Below, piece by piece: positions 1 to 9,894 of a stretch of DNA of 64,000 nt. The DNA comes from Doryteuthis pealeii. Its lineage: Eukaryota; Mollusca; Cephalopoda; Myopsida; Loliginidae. The stretch lies in NCBI GenBank assembly GCA_023376005.1, contig CM042181.1:24268077-24332076 (forward strand), read 5' to 3'. Below the pieces are notes generated by a model. It was not told the origin of the DNA and did no database searches. It worked only from the letters and a program-made list of their open reading frames with translations. Made by a program: the position numbers and the translations under genes. The first letter of the stretch is position 1. The number at the start of each line of letters is the position of its first letter.

Positions 1-8
1 ATGTTAGC

Positions 9-45
9 TTGGCATTTCATACGGTATCTCATTATCGTTTAATAG
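9..45 (+). pseudogene. LINE reverse-transcriptase scrap (KAF-type box)
   Basis: About 37 bases read A-F-H-T-V-S-H-Y-R, the segment around the first catalytic aspartate box (consensus KAFDTVSH) of CR1/L2-like reverse transcriptases. The same DNA string recurs near 10060-10090. It is only a fragment, joined directly to an unrelated minus-strand LINE piece; the aspartate itself is replaced by H. Confidence 0.5.
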
Positions 46-84
46 TGAAAAGGAAAATCTTTGGTATTCCTTATGATTAAAAAA

Positions 85-425
85 AAAAAAAATATTCTAA
101 GATATTTTTTGCAAAATCTGTGTCACTATCAGATGAACGAACCAGTGCTTTCGTGTCTTTTTACAGCATTATTATAGCAATAACAGTTTCTTTGGAAATA
201 CCATATTAGTAGTTAGTAGTATTCGTTCTAGTTTTCATGTATATGGAGTCAAATTCCTTTGAGAAATCTACAAATAAAAGTGTTGCCTCTAGATTTTTTG
301 TTCAAACTCCTTCTACAATTCGATAAATAGTCAGAATCTAAGAAGTTGTAGATTGATTTCTCCGAAATACATTTTGATTTTTTTCTAATGATTTTCTCTA
401 CTTCGAGTCGGGTGCAATTGAAGAG
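85..425 (-). pseudogene. LINE reverse-transcriptase fragment
   Basis: Read on the minus strand and allowing several frameshifts, this translates to recognisable reverse-transcriptase blocks in order: a QSTTS..ILTIYRIVEG segment, then LLFVDFSKEFDSIYM (the first catalytic Asp box, consensus FVDFSKAFDSI), then a segment like LERILL...PKK and a QILQNLLQ-like stretch. These are conserved blocks of APE-type LINE polymerases. There is no intact ORF, an A/T run interrupts it near 80-92, and the 5' and 3' parts of the element are missing. It is a dead 5'-truncated or broken copy; clade cannot be fixed from this piece. Confidence 0.75.
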
Positions 426-441
426 AAGAACATTATTAACC

Positions 442-652
442 TGTGACGATAGACATTCACCTGATTCAAAGCGTCAGCGTTCCATGGCATGTCTGACTAC
501 TATTTGTGAGAGGCTCCGGATGTATGCTCGGTGTTGAGCTTTTGTGTGGGTGGTGGTTTGTTTGAATCGTGGCGTGAAGAACCAGGATGATGGAAACTGC
601 GAATTCAGGCATCCGGATTGCGTACGACCGCCTGCATTAAAAACGTGGTAAT
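442..652 (+). repeat. Left LTR of the 442-1855 element
   Basis: Starts TGTGACG and ends near AAACGTGGTA; matches 1674-1855 over most of its length with many substitutions and some short gaps, so the two copies have diverged for a long time. Confidence 0.55.
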
Positions 653-696
653 AAGACCGATCACCTGGTCAGAAATTGTATAGGAAACGACGTTAG

Positions 697-1080
697 GGAC
701 GGCGGTGCCGATCTATTCTTCAGACATCGTTACCAGCGCTACCTATAGATATTGTCTGCGTTGATGGCACGCCATGCTCGGATCTCCTCGACTCTGAGTG
801 CTTACAGTCCATTTTAAGCGCAAAACTCTGTCGATCTTGGTCGAAGCAGGGGACAGCGGTAACCACACAGGTCTGTTCCGCAGACCTAGCTCAACAATAT
901 GCTGAAGGAGATCGAACCTATACAGCCGGTGTGTACTTTTGTCGTAAACTGAAACTTGCGCCGCTGACCGAGGTTCATCGACACAGCGAGTACCCTGGCG
1001 TTACGCGGACATCATATTTCACGCGTATCAAAAGTGGTCGTTCGGAGTTGTGTCAGTCCGTAGACTCAGCTGCGGTGTGA
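697..1080 (+). pseudogene. Retropepsin-like gag-pol remnant
   Basis: An open frame of about 127 codons without an ATG, from the stop at 694-696 to the TGA at 1078-1080. It contains DIVCVDGTPCSDLLDSEC followed by QSILSAKLCRSW, which resembles the start of retroelement aspartic proteases, where a (V/I)D(T/S)G catalytic loop follows a hydrophobic strand; here the glycine is replaced (DSE), so the enzyme would be dead. The long frame in AT-rich surroundings and the position between two LTR-like repeats support a retroelement origin. Family assignment (Gypsy versus BEL) is not possible from this piece, and the protease reading is by eye only. Confidence 0.4.
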
Positions 1081-1433
1081 TAGCAGAAGGGGGGGGGCTC
1101 AGTGTGCGTGAACTGCGGAACCAGCTAGGCACTACAACGGTCGCTACTTTTTTACTCTGATCGATTGCGGCCCATGCAGTTTTCCATCTGGCGGCCGCTG
1201 CTCTGGCAAGATACCGCACATGTAATTTAGCAATTGGAGTCGGTATTTTTCAAACGTATCTCGTCTTCAGCCGACAATCTACTGTATTCATAGTGAAGGG
1301 AATTGACGTTGTGCCCCTTATACAAAGAGGGGTGCAATTTGGGTGAAAATGCAAATGGACAGTGCACGTCGAAGTTTACTGAAGGTCGCATCACCGGGAT
1401 TACCAGTCCACAGTCGATGGCACGCCTCGGCAC

Positions 1434-1685
1434 GTGGATGATGGCGGTAATACATCGTTAAGGAGTGTTGAATGGCGAGAACCAAGCTCCAGTGAAAGCA
1501 ACAGGAGCACCCCGTCTGAGATCGAGGTAGATGTGGGACTGACCTTTATCGACCTCCTTATTCATAGGACTGATTCAGACCCCAGTTCTTCACGTCCAAC
1601 GATTTGGCTGGGGAGAAAGACAACTGCAAGAAACGACCAGTCCCTCACTGTCACCTATGTGATCAGGAGGGAGTGTGATATTTAG
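1434..1685 (+). pseudogene. 83-residue ORF abutting the right LTR
   Basis: An ATG-to-stop frame ending inside the first bases of the right LTR. It is acidic and Ser-rich in the first half (SSSESNRSTPSEIEVDVG) and Arg-rich near the end. Its position, just before the purine tract and LTR, is where the C-terminus of pol lies in LTR elements, but I see no integrase motif. Not recognised otherwise; it may be a chance ORF in GC-richer DNA. Confidence 0.3.
1665..1673 (+). other. Polypurine tract
   Basis: AGGAGGGAG lies immediately 5' of the TGTGATA that begins the right LTR. In LTR elements this tract primes plus-strand DNA synthesis. Confidence 0.45.
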
Positions 1686-1855
1686 CCGATTCAAAGCGTC
1701 AGCGTTCCATTGTATTTCTGACCATTATTTGCGAGAGGCCCCAGATGTATGCTCGGCGTTTTGTGTTGGTGGTGGTGAAGAGCCAGGATGTTAAGAGCTG
1801 CTAATACAGGTACCCGGATTGCGTACAACCGCCTGCATTAAAAACGCGGCACACA
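1674..1855 (+). repeat. Right LTR of the 442-1855 element
   Basis: Starts TGTGATATTT and ends near GCGGCACACA. Shorter than the left copy by about 30 bases because of small gaps. Confidence 0.55.
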
Positions 1856-1964
1856 GGGACAGTTGGTAGAGAGAACATTTGGAGATAGTGAGATACTTTG
1901 AGATTCGACTGGCGAGACTTTGTGATTCATTATCAAAACCTCAGCTATGACTTAGTTATACCTG

Positions 1965-2165
1965 GGTAATTCTTAATGATTTCAAGATCGCCTTTATTCG
2001 GGTGCAGCTTTTTGTCTATTGTAATTATTTTATTTACTGCATTGCATAATTTAAGAAGTATGTCGCCAAATTTCCTTGTCTTCCATACTTCTGGAGGTAT
2101 TTCATAGAGGCCAATGGATTTTTTAATTGTTTTTAGGACTTCCTAGAGTTCATCTATCATAAGAT
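1965..2165 (-). pseudogene. LINE fragment, N-terminal RT region
   Basis: The minus strand reads EVLKTIKKSIGLYEIPPEVW, then KFGDILLKLCNAVNKI and KLHPNKGDL. This matches the conserved thumb-proximal segment of many LINE polymerases (consensus ...NNKASGLDEIPPEVWK..., followed by ...PKKGDL...). It has internal stops and no flanking RT domain. It abuts a plus-strand fragment of a different LINE. Confidence 0.7.
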
Positions 2166-2174
2166 TTCCTAAAA

Positions 2175-2560
2175 CCCTAATAAGACCTCATATAGAATAT
2201 TGTACTCTAATCTGAGATCTAGGGTCTAGACATAGAAATTAGAGTGTAATATTGAGATTACAAAGAAGAGGGACAAAAGTAATAAGAATAAACGATAACA
2301 GTTACAGGAAAGATTAAAGAAATTAGGATTAACTACTTTATTAGAAATAAGAATGAGAGAAGATCTAACTGAAACTTTCAAAATGACAAAAGGAATTACT
2401 AATTATGGACACTTATATATTTCTCCCCGAACTGGAAACTTATTGTAAATGTAATTTATTGTAAACAGTAATAGCGTATATGTTCTGTGAAAAGGGTAAA
2501 TGTCTAAGGAAACATAACATACAATAATGATAATGATGCAATAATTTGTGATGATAGAAT
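2175..2560 (+). pseudogene. CR1/L2-like LINE 3' end
   Basis: Plus strand reads TLIRPHIEYCT, then RLQRRGTKVI, then RLKKLGLTTLLEIRMREDL-T-ETFKMTKGITNYG-like text across frameshifts. This is the C-terminal region after the RT domain in CR1/L2/Jockey-type elements (consensus RPHLEYC...QRRATKLI...RL..LGL.TLE.RR.R.DLI..FKI..G). No ORF survives. The sequence then runs into AT-rich DNA without a clear tail. Confidence 0.75.
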
Positions 2561-3094
2561 TTTTGAAAGTTTATGCTAAAGTATCTTTTCTTTCATCAGA
2601 AATTTACAGAAAAAACAACCAATAAGCATAATGAACAACTGAATATCATTCTATTCTTACAGTTTCTGGCGCCAGTTGCTTAGCAGCCAGCAATATAGTT
2701 TAACTTATTCGCTTTAACAATGATTTCAAAAAGAAAATTGATATACTCAACATATTTGAGACCTTCAAAGTACTAAAACCAATTGTTAAATAAAATTTGA
2801 GCTTCCACATTTTGTGATTGCTGGATTAAGAATGGATAAAAAAAAACAGAATTAAACATTCATTATACTGAATGAGAAAACTATTCTTTTTAGAAACTAA
2901 TTCTATTATAAGCCAATTAATAATAACTGAAGTCAATTATAATTAAAAACTTTTCATAAAAATTATATATGGCTGTAACTTTTTAAGCAATAAAATAGAT
3001 AATTTTCAAACTTGTTCTTACTTTTCAGCCAGTCAATACATTTGTGTTAATTTACCAAATCCTCTGCACAAGGTCAAATTTTAAGCATAGTTTA
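2561..3094. other. AT-rich, nothing recognised
   Basis: Low-GC sequence with no ORF, tRNA-like segment or clear repeat that I can see. Confidence 0.5.
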
Positions 3095-3185
3095 ACGGGT
3101 TTTAATTCAGATTTGTCCTCCTTGAAAAGTCGCCATACTATGGCTAAATAGTCCAGTCTGTCCATAGCTGGAGGGAGAATAGTTG
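3095..3185 (-). repeat. SINE family B, 3' fragment
   Basis: Minus-strand copy of the body of the family seen complete at 43665-43912: shares the block CTATTCTC.CTCCAGCTATGG...TAG...CAGACTGG and the downstream AAGGA.AA.TCTGAATT region. Heavily diverged and 5'-truncated, ending at a TA microsatellite. Confidence 0.55.
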
Positions 3186-3189
3186 AATG

Positions 3190-3291
<102 letters not shown>

Positions 3292-3779
3292 CGTAAGTGC
3301 ATGTGTGTAACTAATTACTTGTGATACGTGTGATTCACACCCTTTCACCACCTTGAACCACCTTGGATAATTATGATAAACATGAAAGAAAGGTGGTGGT
3401 GTGAAAAAAGAAAGGTGATGAGGAAGGAGGATAAAAAAGGTGTAAGGGGAGATAAATGTGCCAAGGATATTATATTATTTGGAATTTAAAATTTTCTTTG
3501 ATATTTTTTAAACCTAACATTTTTTTCGACCACCTTGAATATTTCCGATCTCTATAAAGGCAACATCTAAAGGAGGATATAGAGAAATATAATAAGGGAG
3601 CTGCTGCAGGTTGTAGAAGAGAGAAAAATTTTAAAGAAGTGCTGACAAAAGATGGCACTGTGCGGGTCAACTGTGAAGGCGCTTAAGAATAAGGACGCAC
3701 AAACAGGAACAGATATATGGGAAATTGGGATTTGAAAAACTTTCACATGAACCTCTTCCCATCGCCACAAGTATTGGAG

Positions 3780-4760
3780 CAAGTGACATTAATTTGGGTT
3801 AGTGAGATTTAGAATGTCCTTTGGCCGATGAAAAGTGACAAACCTCCAGAAAAGGATGAAATAACAACAGAAATGATAAGAGCCTACAGGAGAGAAACTA
3901 TGAAAAGCCTTTGCTTTATGCTTCAACCGAAAGAGTTGAAAAGAATGAAAACTACCTTTTACTGTCGCTTATCATCTTGCTTCATGAAAAGAGCAATAAG
4001 GAAGATCTGAAAATCTATCGTTCCATTTGCCTCATTATAAGCTGTTCACTAAGTTTATAGTCAACAGATCGCCAGAACAACTCGATGACCAACAACAAGC
4101 AAGATTCCCTAAGAACTATAATACAAAGAACAACATATTCACTCCAATGGTGATGGGGTGAACGAGAGAGTGACGGTTGATTCTTTGATAGCATAACTGT
4201 TACGGCTGCGACATTCACTCTGGGTCGGTTGGGCCGGCTCCACCCAACGAATTCACCGTAACTCGAATGCAAACGCTACATTATGACGTCCAAAGTTGAC
4301 AGTAGGGCCACTGTGATACAGATGATAGGATAAATCAGCCTACGGGATCTTGATGGTGTGGCTGCTGCTATCTGGTAACGGTGTCTCTGAGAGATAGCAT
4401 AAAGATTAATACAGTGTTAAGTTCTCTTGAGTTCAGTACATCAAACTGATCGAGAAGGCAAATTCAAATTGGACCACTGATACAGGTTTGCTATCATCAA
4501 CCATAACAGTTTCAAGTTTGTAATGGCGTCAAACAGGGAGACACAAAGCTCTTCACTGAATGTCTTGTAATGGTCATCTTGGGCATTGTCTTTGAGGGTG
4601 ACCTTAAAAATAATGGCGAGTTATTAACTCACCTGTGATTCGCAGATGCAATCATCATTGAAATCATCAATCAGTTACAGGTGATGCTTACCGAGATGAA
4701 CAATTAAAATTCGGTTGTCAGCCTCATATAGATTGTATGGAAACTAAAACTTCATATTCT
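3780..4760 (+). pseudogene. Decayed LINE RT region
   Basis: Successive plus-strand blocks of a LINE polymerase can be read through many frame changes: PMKSDKPPEKDEITTEMIRA near 3830 (consensus MKNGKAPGxDGITxEML), NKEDLKIYRSICL near 4000 (KEDLKNYRPICL), then NGVKQGDTKLFT..LVMVI near 4530 (the G.KQGD box) and LTHL.FADAIIIEI near 4640 (the FADD active-site box, here FADA). The catalytic second aspartate and the reading frame are lost. The stretch 4140-4330, GC-richer, does not fit the RT and may be a separate insertion. Probably 1 kb of a once longer copy. Confidence 0.7.
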
Positions 4761-5575
4761 GAATATTTAACAAGGGTGTAATGTGGTGATAAGAGATGAA
4801 ATACAAGATGATAAAGAGTATGTCCCTATCGTCCATTGCTCCTCTATATTACATCCAGTATCCACTCAAGGCTGACCGATAAAACATTTTGTTGGCTGAC
4901 CGACACTGATGTGTCCATGTGCAGGGGCTTACAGGAGAACGTCACTTATAGGCTCGTTTTTGTTTCACCAATTGGAAATACTAAATGATAAACTTTCGGT
5001 AAAATTCCTATTCCTATCCCTTTTTTCACAGAGATCCCTGGTTAATTAGCACCAGTTATTCTTAACCGTCTGATGGATTGGTGGGGGGAAAAGTCGAAAT
5101 CACTATTTACTCTATCCTTCATTGCTCTTCCCCCACCCCCTTATCTCCCCCCCCTTCTCTCTCTCAGTCCCATGTTTATTGTTATCGCTTTAATTGCATT
5201 AATAGCATTTTTCTGTTTGGATAAAGCATTGTCAACTAATAATTTCAACTTTTTTTTCTTCATCTTCATTTTTAATAGCCACACAAAAAATAAAATATAA
5301 GATCGATACTCTCATTTTCCCTCAATTCAAATGGAAATCTCACTTATTTCTTTCATGATTAAAATTTAGCCAATAACAGTTTTCAGTGACGTTTAGTGAT
5401 TTAATTCTTTAATCTAGGCTTGACGGACAAATAAATTTTGGAGCATTATATGCATTTGGAAAATTTACTAGAAATTCTTCAAAAGTAATGTCTCCTATTT
5501 CTACTGAAAGTACAACAGATACAGGGGCACAGTAATAGAGTAAGTTTTCGGCTACAAAACACAGTCACTAAGAAT
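4761..5575. other. Unassigned sequence after the LINE remnant
   Basis: No RT block continues beyond about 4760. The ORF at 5073-5300 is built from C- and T-rich low-complexity sequence and I do not regard it as a gene. Confidence 0.4.
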
Positions 5576-5689
5576 GACTGAATGATTTTCACGATGAACA
5601 AGAACCTGCACGAGATGGTCACTCCTATTTTATTGCTGTCCTCGTTGAAAGTGGGTGTTGGTAGGATGACGCTGATAGTTGGACCTTAC

Positions 5690-5815
5690 CGTTTGGAACA
5701 TATTTTTCCATGTTTTATTGCTGAAAACTTGCTTTATCCAAAGGGGATATTGGGCTCAGTGTATATATTGTAGTTTCTGTGGAAATACATAGAAGGCATT
5801 ACTTTCGGAACATTC
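5690..5815 (+). repeat. Interspersed repeat family D, copy 1
   Basis: Shares the ordered blocks GCTGAAAACTTGCT, CTCAGT, and GAAGG.ATTACTTTC with 49385-49495. The copies are diverged; no coding or tRNA-like feature was seen, so the class is unknown. Confidence 0.5.
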
Positions 5816-6672
5816 CTTGTTTTCTTGATATAATATTCATTCCCGAAATGGTTGTTACGTGTGCTTTATGAATTGCATCAGTAATATTGAAAAGTTTAAG
5901 CCAGTTTATTTACATAGACCTTGATCCGAATAAAAGCACATAACGAACCTCAAGTCTGTTTCTCTGCAATATCACACTTTAGGCTTAACACGTCATCACT
6001 GACGTCACAGTTTGCGTCAATAGACCTCATCCTTATCTCGTTGGATACGTTTTCGGGATCATTTTGTACAGTCACTGAGTTTTTCTGCCTTCAGAGAATT
6101 CGATAATTTAAACGTTTTCTAGATTCATTTTTTTTTATTACTATGTTATCGTTGGCGGTAGGCAATGTATAAAAATACAAATCTTGATAATATCAATTAA
6201 AAACAGTACAAAGAATATGCATAATAATTCCTTTTGCTATTAATTAGGGCTATCAAGTAAAAACTCAGTGGTAATACCAGAGACTGGTGGCCACAGTATT
6301 AATCACAGGATGTTCTTGTTTTAATGGGTGAATTGATTCGTTGGGTTTTTTTTGTTTTGTTTTGTTTTTATAAGTTATGTTGCGACTCTTACAAATTAAC
6401 GAGCATTAATCCAATCATAAATACGCAATTATTAATAATATATTGGTCGGCATGTAATTTCTCTCTCACACACACAAAAAAAGAAAGAATCGAAACTGCT
6501 ATCGATCGATTAAAAAAAATGGTATTTCACTTGCTCTCAAATAATTGAGTCTTTTTTTATGTACAGAATGGTCTGAAAGTATTTTCACCCCATAATATTG
6601 TTTTAACTTTCATTACACTGGTCAACGCTATGTTTGGTGTCAAGAAACATAAGACCGATTCCATGTTTGACA
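5816..6672. other. AT-rich stretch with one CRE-like octamer
   Basis: No gene seen. TGACGTCA at 6000-6007 is a perfect CRE octamer, but one or two such octamers are expected by chance in 64 kb. Confidence 0.35.
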
Positions 6673-6922
6673 TGTTACGCCCACACATTCGTTGGGATCG
6701 ACCAGCGTGCGCGCGCAATAAGCAATAATAAAAAAAATGTGCGAGATAGGTCCCAGTTATAAAAAAACAGTATCGTATAAAAAGGAGATGAGGCCTCTCT
6801 CTGCTCTCGTGAAAGGAGGGAGTGGAAACCGAATGAAAGTAACACAACAACACTGAATTACGACAAGTCAACCAAAACTTTAAATAAACATATAAAAGGT
6901 TTATTTACAATAAATTACACAA
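6673..6922 (+). mobile_element. Solo-LTR-like segment
   Basis: Starts TGTTACGCCC and ends TTACACA, with a TATA box (TATAAAAAGG near 6775) followed by a CT-rich initiator-like stretch, and AATAAA signals near 6883 and 6912. TG...CA ends with a TATA box and poly(A) signal in that order fit an LTR of about 250 bp. No 5-bp target duplication was found and no internal retroelement sequence lies alongside, so this remains a structural guess; a host promoter is the alternative. Confidence 0.35.
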
Positions 6923-7042
6923 GAAGGGGGGGGGGTAAAAGTACAATATTCAAGCCTGTGTAATTCCAATAAGAACGCAGAAAAATTGATGGCAATTTGT
7001 GATTCATAGATATTCTTCAGAAAATACCGAGACTTAGTGGTT

Positions 7043-7871
7043 GGGTAATTCCATGTCAAATCATCGAGGCCATGTCACTACCCACTTCAATCTTTCTGAA
7101 ATTTTGTCCAGGTGTGAACTATATTAAAGTTAGATAATCCCCAAAATTTGAACTTCCAATTCCAAAAATTGACGGAGTTATGTCGATTTTTAGCTTTCCA
7201 AATTTGGGTGGAGGGTCGCGAAAAATGGCTACTTTTTGTAATCTATTTTTGTCTGTAAAATGAGTTCTAGAGCTTCTCTATTCCTAAAAATTTATTTATA
7301 AAATCATTTTTGCTCAAGGAATCTAAATATGCTATTAATTGTTTTAAAATTAACCAATTTTAAGTTATTAATGATTTCTAATTTGCAAAATTTTAACTGG
7401 TGTAGCTTCGGTTCTGAGCTAAAACCAAACTATCTTTTTGGTACAAATAATGTTCAATATATATGAAGTAATAATAGAAAAAAAATTGTCATAGATGCAG
7501 GTTCACATTGGGATATTGATCTTGCTAAGAACATTTTTTTTTAATCATCAAAAAATTAAAATTGGTTAACTTTAAGACTTTTGATAGAATTTTTGGATTC
7601 CTTATTTTTATAAAATGAGCTTTTTTAAAATTGCTTTTATAAATCAGTTTTTAGGTGTAGGAAAGCTCTAGAACTCATTTTACAGACAAAAATAGGTTAC
7701 AAGTCTCCATTTTTTGCGATCCATCTGAAATTTGGAGAGCAAAATCGACATAACTCAAATTGGGGATTGTCTAACTTTAACATAATCCATAGCTGTACAA
7801 AATTTCAGAAAGATTGAAGGGGGTGGGTGACAATTTTACTTTTTTCTGGATGATTTGACATGGAATTACCC
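7043..7871. mobile_element. Fold-back / long-TIR DNA element (829 bp)
   Basis: The ends are inverted copies (GGGTAATTCCATGTCAAATC at the left and its reverse complement at the right), and the inverted homology continues imperfectly for about 270 bases per arm (7043-7320 against 7600-7871), including the block TCTGTAAAATGAGTTCTAGA in both arms. The element is flanked on both sides by GGTT (7039-7042 and 7872-7875), a candidate 4-bp target-site duplication. No ORF lies inside, so it is non-autonomous. A 4-bp duplication excludes simple Tc1/mariner (TA) and hAT (8 bp) insertion; the superfamily is not identified. Confidence 0.8.
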
Positions 7872-7974
7872 GGTTATCTGCATTGATTTTTAGATCATTT
7901 TTATACACATTGCGTTAATCGGTTGCTAAAGATTCCAAAGATCTATGCAGTACCCGCTGACACAAGTTTCTACC

Positions 7975-8115
7975 ATGTATACCGTATATCATTTATACTT
8001 TTAAATGTAAATACAAGTAAAAGACTCCCAAACGCATCTCATTAAGATATCTTTAAAACGGGTATTTATTTGCAAGTGATAATAACCGCCGTATAGAGGT
8101 ATACGGTATATAGAT
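7975..8115. repeat. Short inverted-repeat element
   Basis: TATACCGTATAT near 7979 faces GTATACGGTATATA near 8101, giving about 12-bp inverted ends around 110 bases of AT-rich DNA. It could be a small MITE; the AT-rich ends make chance complementarity possible. Confidence 0.3.
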
Positions 8116-8281
8116 TTGTTTCAAAATTCTATTCTATGTTGATTCATATTGTATTCAAATGTGTTGGCTACACAGTCTGTCGATGCAAATTGGTGTACTA
8201 ACACTAGTGTCCTCATCTTGGCTATTATTATAGTGCTAAAATTATAGCCATTATTATTATATACTGATGTACTCGGGGAAA

Positions 8282-8345
8282 GTCTCTCCATTTAGACTAT
8301 TAACGTTTCGGTCGTGATATCTTTTGGCCTTCTTCAGTTGTTAAC
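8282..8345 (-). ncRNA. CTGAAGA-hairpin-GAAAC motif, copy 1
   Basis: Minus strand: CTGAAGA, then AGGCC...GACC (weak stem in this copy), then GAAACGTT. The same order recurs at 17790-17840, 18300-18345, 24005-24045 and 52530-52587. The dispersed family looks like a retroelement-borne structured RNA; see the finding on a hammerhead-like core. This copy is the weakest structurally. Confidence 0.35.
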
Positions 8346-8622
8346 CTTTGTCTTAGTCGTTAACCTTCTGGGTATTTCTAACCGATCTCTTTATTCAATC
8401 CTCAAAAGCATTCTCATTCCGCTGTCCATGTTTATAACAGGAGAGCTTGACATTTAACTGATACGAACAATCGAAACTTAGACGAATATTTTAAATAAAA
8501 CCGTATGCCACTCAACTGAATTCATGGAAATTCCACTTTTCCCGTGTCTTCTCATTCTTTTTCTTATCCAACAGGATGGTTCCATTTTCCTTGAAATGTC
8601 AAGAAGACATGTTGGTCGTTTT

Positions 8623-8665
8623 GTTTTACGGCATATCAATCCTTTTCGGGTCATTTAATGCCGAA
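8623..8665 (-). repeat. SINE 3' tail (GATATGCCGTAA type)
   Basis: Minus strand GGCATTAAATG...GGATTGATATGCCGTAA matches the tail at 51985-52030 and 10545-10575. Confidence 0.5.
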
Positions 8666-8697
8666 TCAAGTCATTTTGATATCAGGTTGATTAAAGT

Positions 8698-8805
8698 ACT
8701 TGCTGTTGCTTAAGTGGTCGCCCATCTAAGTATTAAACCAGTTCATCGCTGCTTAACGTCGGTGATCTAGCAGGAACCGGTTCGGCGGTAATTGATCGTA
8801 AGCTA
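8698..8805 (-). pseudogene. 5S rRNA-derived pseudogene or SINE3 head
   Basis: On the minus strand the sequence follows animal 5S rRNA: GAACCGGTTC, then GATCACCGACGTTAAGCAGC (box A region; 5S has GATC.CCGAAGTTAAGCA.C), then CTGGTTTAATACTTAGATGGG (intermediate element; 5S has CTGGT.AGTACTTGGATGGG), then CGACCACTTAAG (box C; GTGACCGCCTGGG). Substitutions are spread throughout and the ends are degraded, so it is not a functional rRNA gene. It could be an isolated 5S pseudogene or the head of a 5S-derived SINE (SINE3 class); no second copy was noticed in the window. Confidence 0.8.
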
Positions 8806-8821
8806 GCTTATTCTGGGTAGA

Positions 8822-8822
8822 C

Positions 8823-8861
<39 letters not shown>
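8822..8861. repeat. (CT)n(AT)n microsatellite
   Basis: CT run followed by about 13 AT units, directly abutting the 3' end of the minus-strand SINE that begins at 8862. Confidence 0.9.
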
Positions 8862-9108
8862 TAGTCGTAGTCAGGGTGGTCTAATATCGGTATCAGCCAA
8901 ACAGCGTGGAAGTCCCCTTTTCACTTGCGCTAGACCAACGAGATTGTTTTTGCATCTGAGGTGGAGCGCCACGCTTACTATCAGCTCCTCACTTTACAAC
9001 ACTGATCCCTGTGCTACTCATACGCTGAGTTGGCGAGGACCGGTATCGAAGCAGGGGCCTTGCGATTCCTAGTCAAGTGCTCTACCGACTGAGCTAAACC
9101 GGCCCGCT
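8862..9108 (-). mobile_element. tRNA-derived SINE, family A, copy 1
   Basis: Minus strand starts with a tRNA-like head: GGGCCGGTTTAGCTCAG, then TCGGTAGAGC (A box) and CTTCGATACC (B box), with GGGCCGG/CCGGTCC able to pair. This head carries the internal RNA polymerase III promoter. The body (AGCGTATGAGTAGCACAGGG, then GTAAAGTGAGGAGCTG and a ...CCAGATGCAAAAAC-like block) recurs at 42453-42655, 42660-42792, 51826-52222 and 57128-57345. The SINE's 3' end touches an AT microsatellite. Non-coding; would depend on a LINE for mobility. Confidence 0.88.
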
Positions 9109-9208
9109 TAAAGTATCTAGGTGTCCAACCAATTTGGTCTCAATAAATAGTGACTAAGTTCACCTCATTCTAAGTACTTGTCCATCTCAATGTTTTTTGG
9201 GTTTTTTT

Positions 9209-9221
9209 TTCATATATATAT

Positions 9222-9268
<47 letters not shown>
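9209..9268. repeat. (AT)n microsatellite
   Basis: About 28 AT units with one slip (TATAATAT) near 9232. Confidence 0.95.
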
Positions 9269-9269
<1 letters not shown>

Positions 9270-9271
<2 letters not shown>

Positions 9272-9639
9272 CTAAAAATGATATGCCCAAAACAGACAAT
9301 CCCTACTTAACCTGATGACCACAATATCATCTGCTTTTTATTGACATTTACAAAAAGGATTAGGAAAAGACTCTTACACTAGCTATTTAGTTTAGACAAT
9401 GCACGGAAAGGGAAAATAAAGCTTATAAACGAAAAGGATAAAATAAAGAGGCTTGTAATTCTTTTTTCTTTCTTTTTTTAAGGCATCTGCCGTATGATTA
9501 TAGGTTCTTAGCTTCTTATTGGGTGCTCCAGGAATACGATCTTACATCCATATTTGTAAAGAAATTAAAGTGGATGATAAGAGTGAACAAACAGTGATCT
9601 GCATCCCTTCTCACAAGTAAAAAAGGTTATAGACCTCTT
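9270..9639. other. AT-rich, nothing recognised
   Basis: No ORF, SINE head or LINE block seen. Confidence 0.4.
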
Positions 9640-9780
9640 AGACCAACCTACCATACAAATTGTTTCACTTCATCAGTAAATAGTTCTATTCCTGATTTTA
9701 TATCATTAAGTAAATCATTTATGAATATTAAAACAACAAAAGATACCAGTACTGATCCCTGAGAAACACCGGACGGTATA
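9640..9780 (-). pseudogene. LINE RT fragment (GVSQGSVL box)
   Basis: Minus strand reads PSGVSQGSVLVSFVV then LIFINDLLNDIKSGIELFTD, matching the RT block GVPQGSVLGPLLFLIYINDL...S.I.LFADD of CR1/Jockey-like LINEs. FADD is changed to FTDE. No flanking intact ORF. Confidence 0.8.
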
Positions 9781-9894
9781 TACTGTTTTTTTTTGTTTGT
9801 TTGTTTGATTTTTAGAATAATTGTTACTAACTTTTATATTTCTATCTTGCAAAAATATCTTGCAATATTTGTTATTTTTAAAGAAATACCAAAT

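Larger units (their letters stand above)
442..1855 (+). mobile_element. Short degenerate LTR retrotransposon
   Basis: Two diverged direct repeats (442-652 and 1674-1855) flank about 1.0 kb. Both begin TGTGA and share long blocks (GATTCAAAGCGTCAGCGTTC, GTATGCTCGG, CCGCCTGCATTAAAAACG). A purine run AGGAGGGAG sits immediately before the right repeat, as a polypurine tract should. The interior is clearly GC-richer than the surroundings and holds a protease-like ORF. The interior is far too short for a full gag-pol (normally 4-6 kb), so this is an internally deleted or non-autonomous copy. I could not find a matching target-site duplication or a convincing primer-binding site. A tandem duplication of a non-LTR sequence is the alternative, but the TGTGA starts and the purine tract favour an LTR element. 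Confidence 0.6.

Noticed and set aside
9020..9105. Functional tRNA gene on the minus strand
   Set aside because: A and B boxes and part of the acceptor stem are present, but the anticodon arm is defective and the sequence continues into the common SINE body, as in four other copies.
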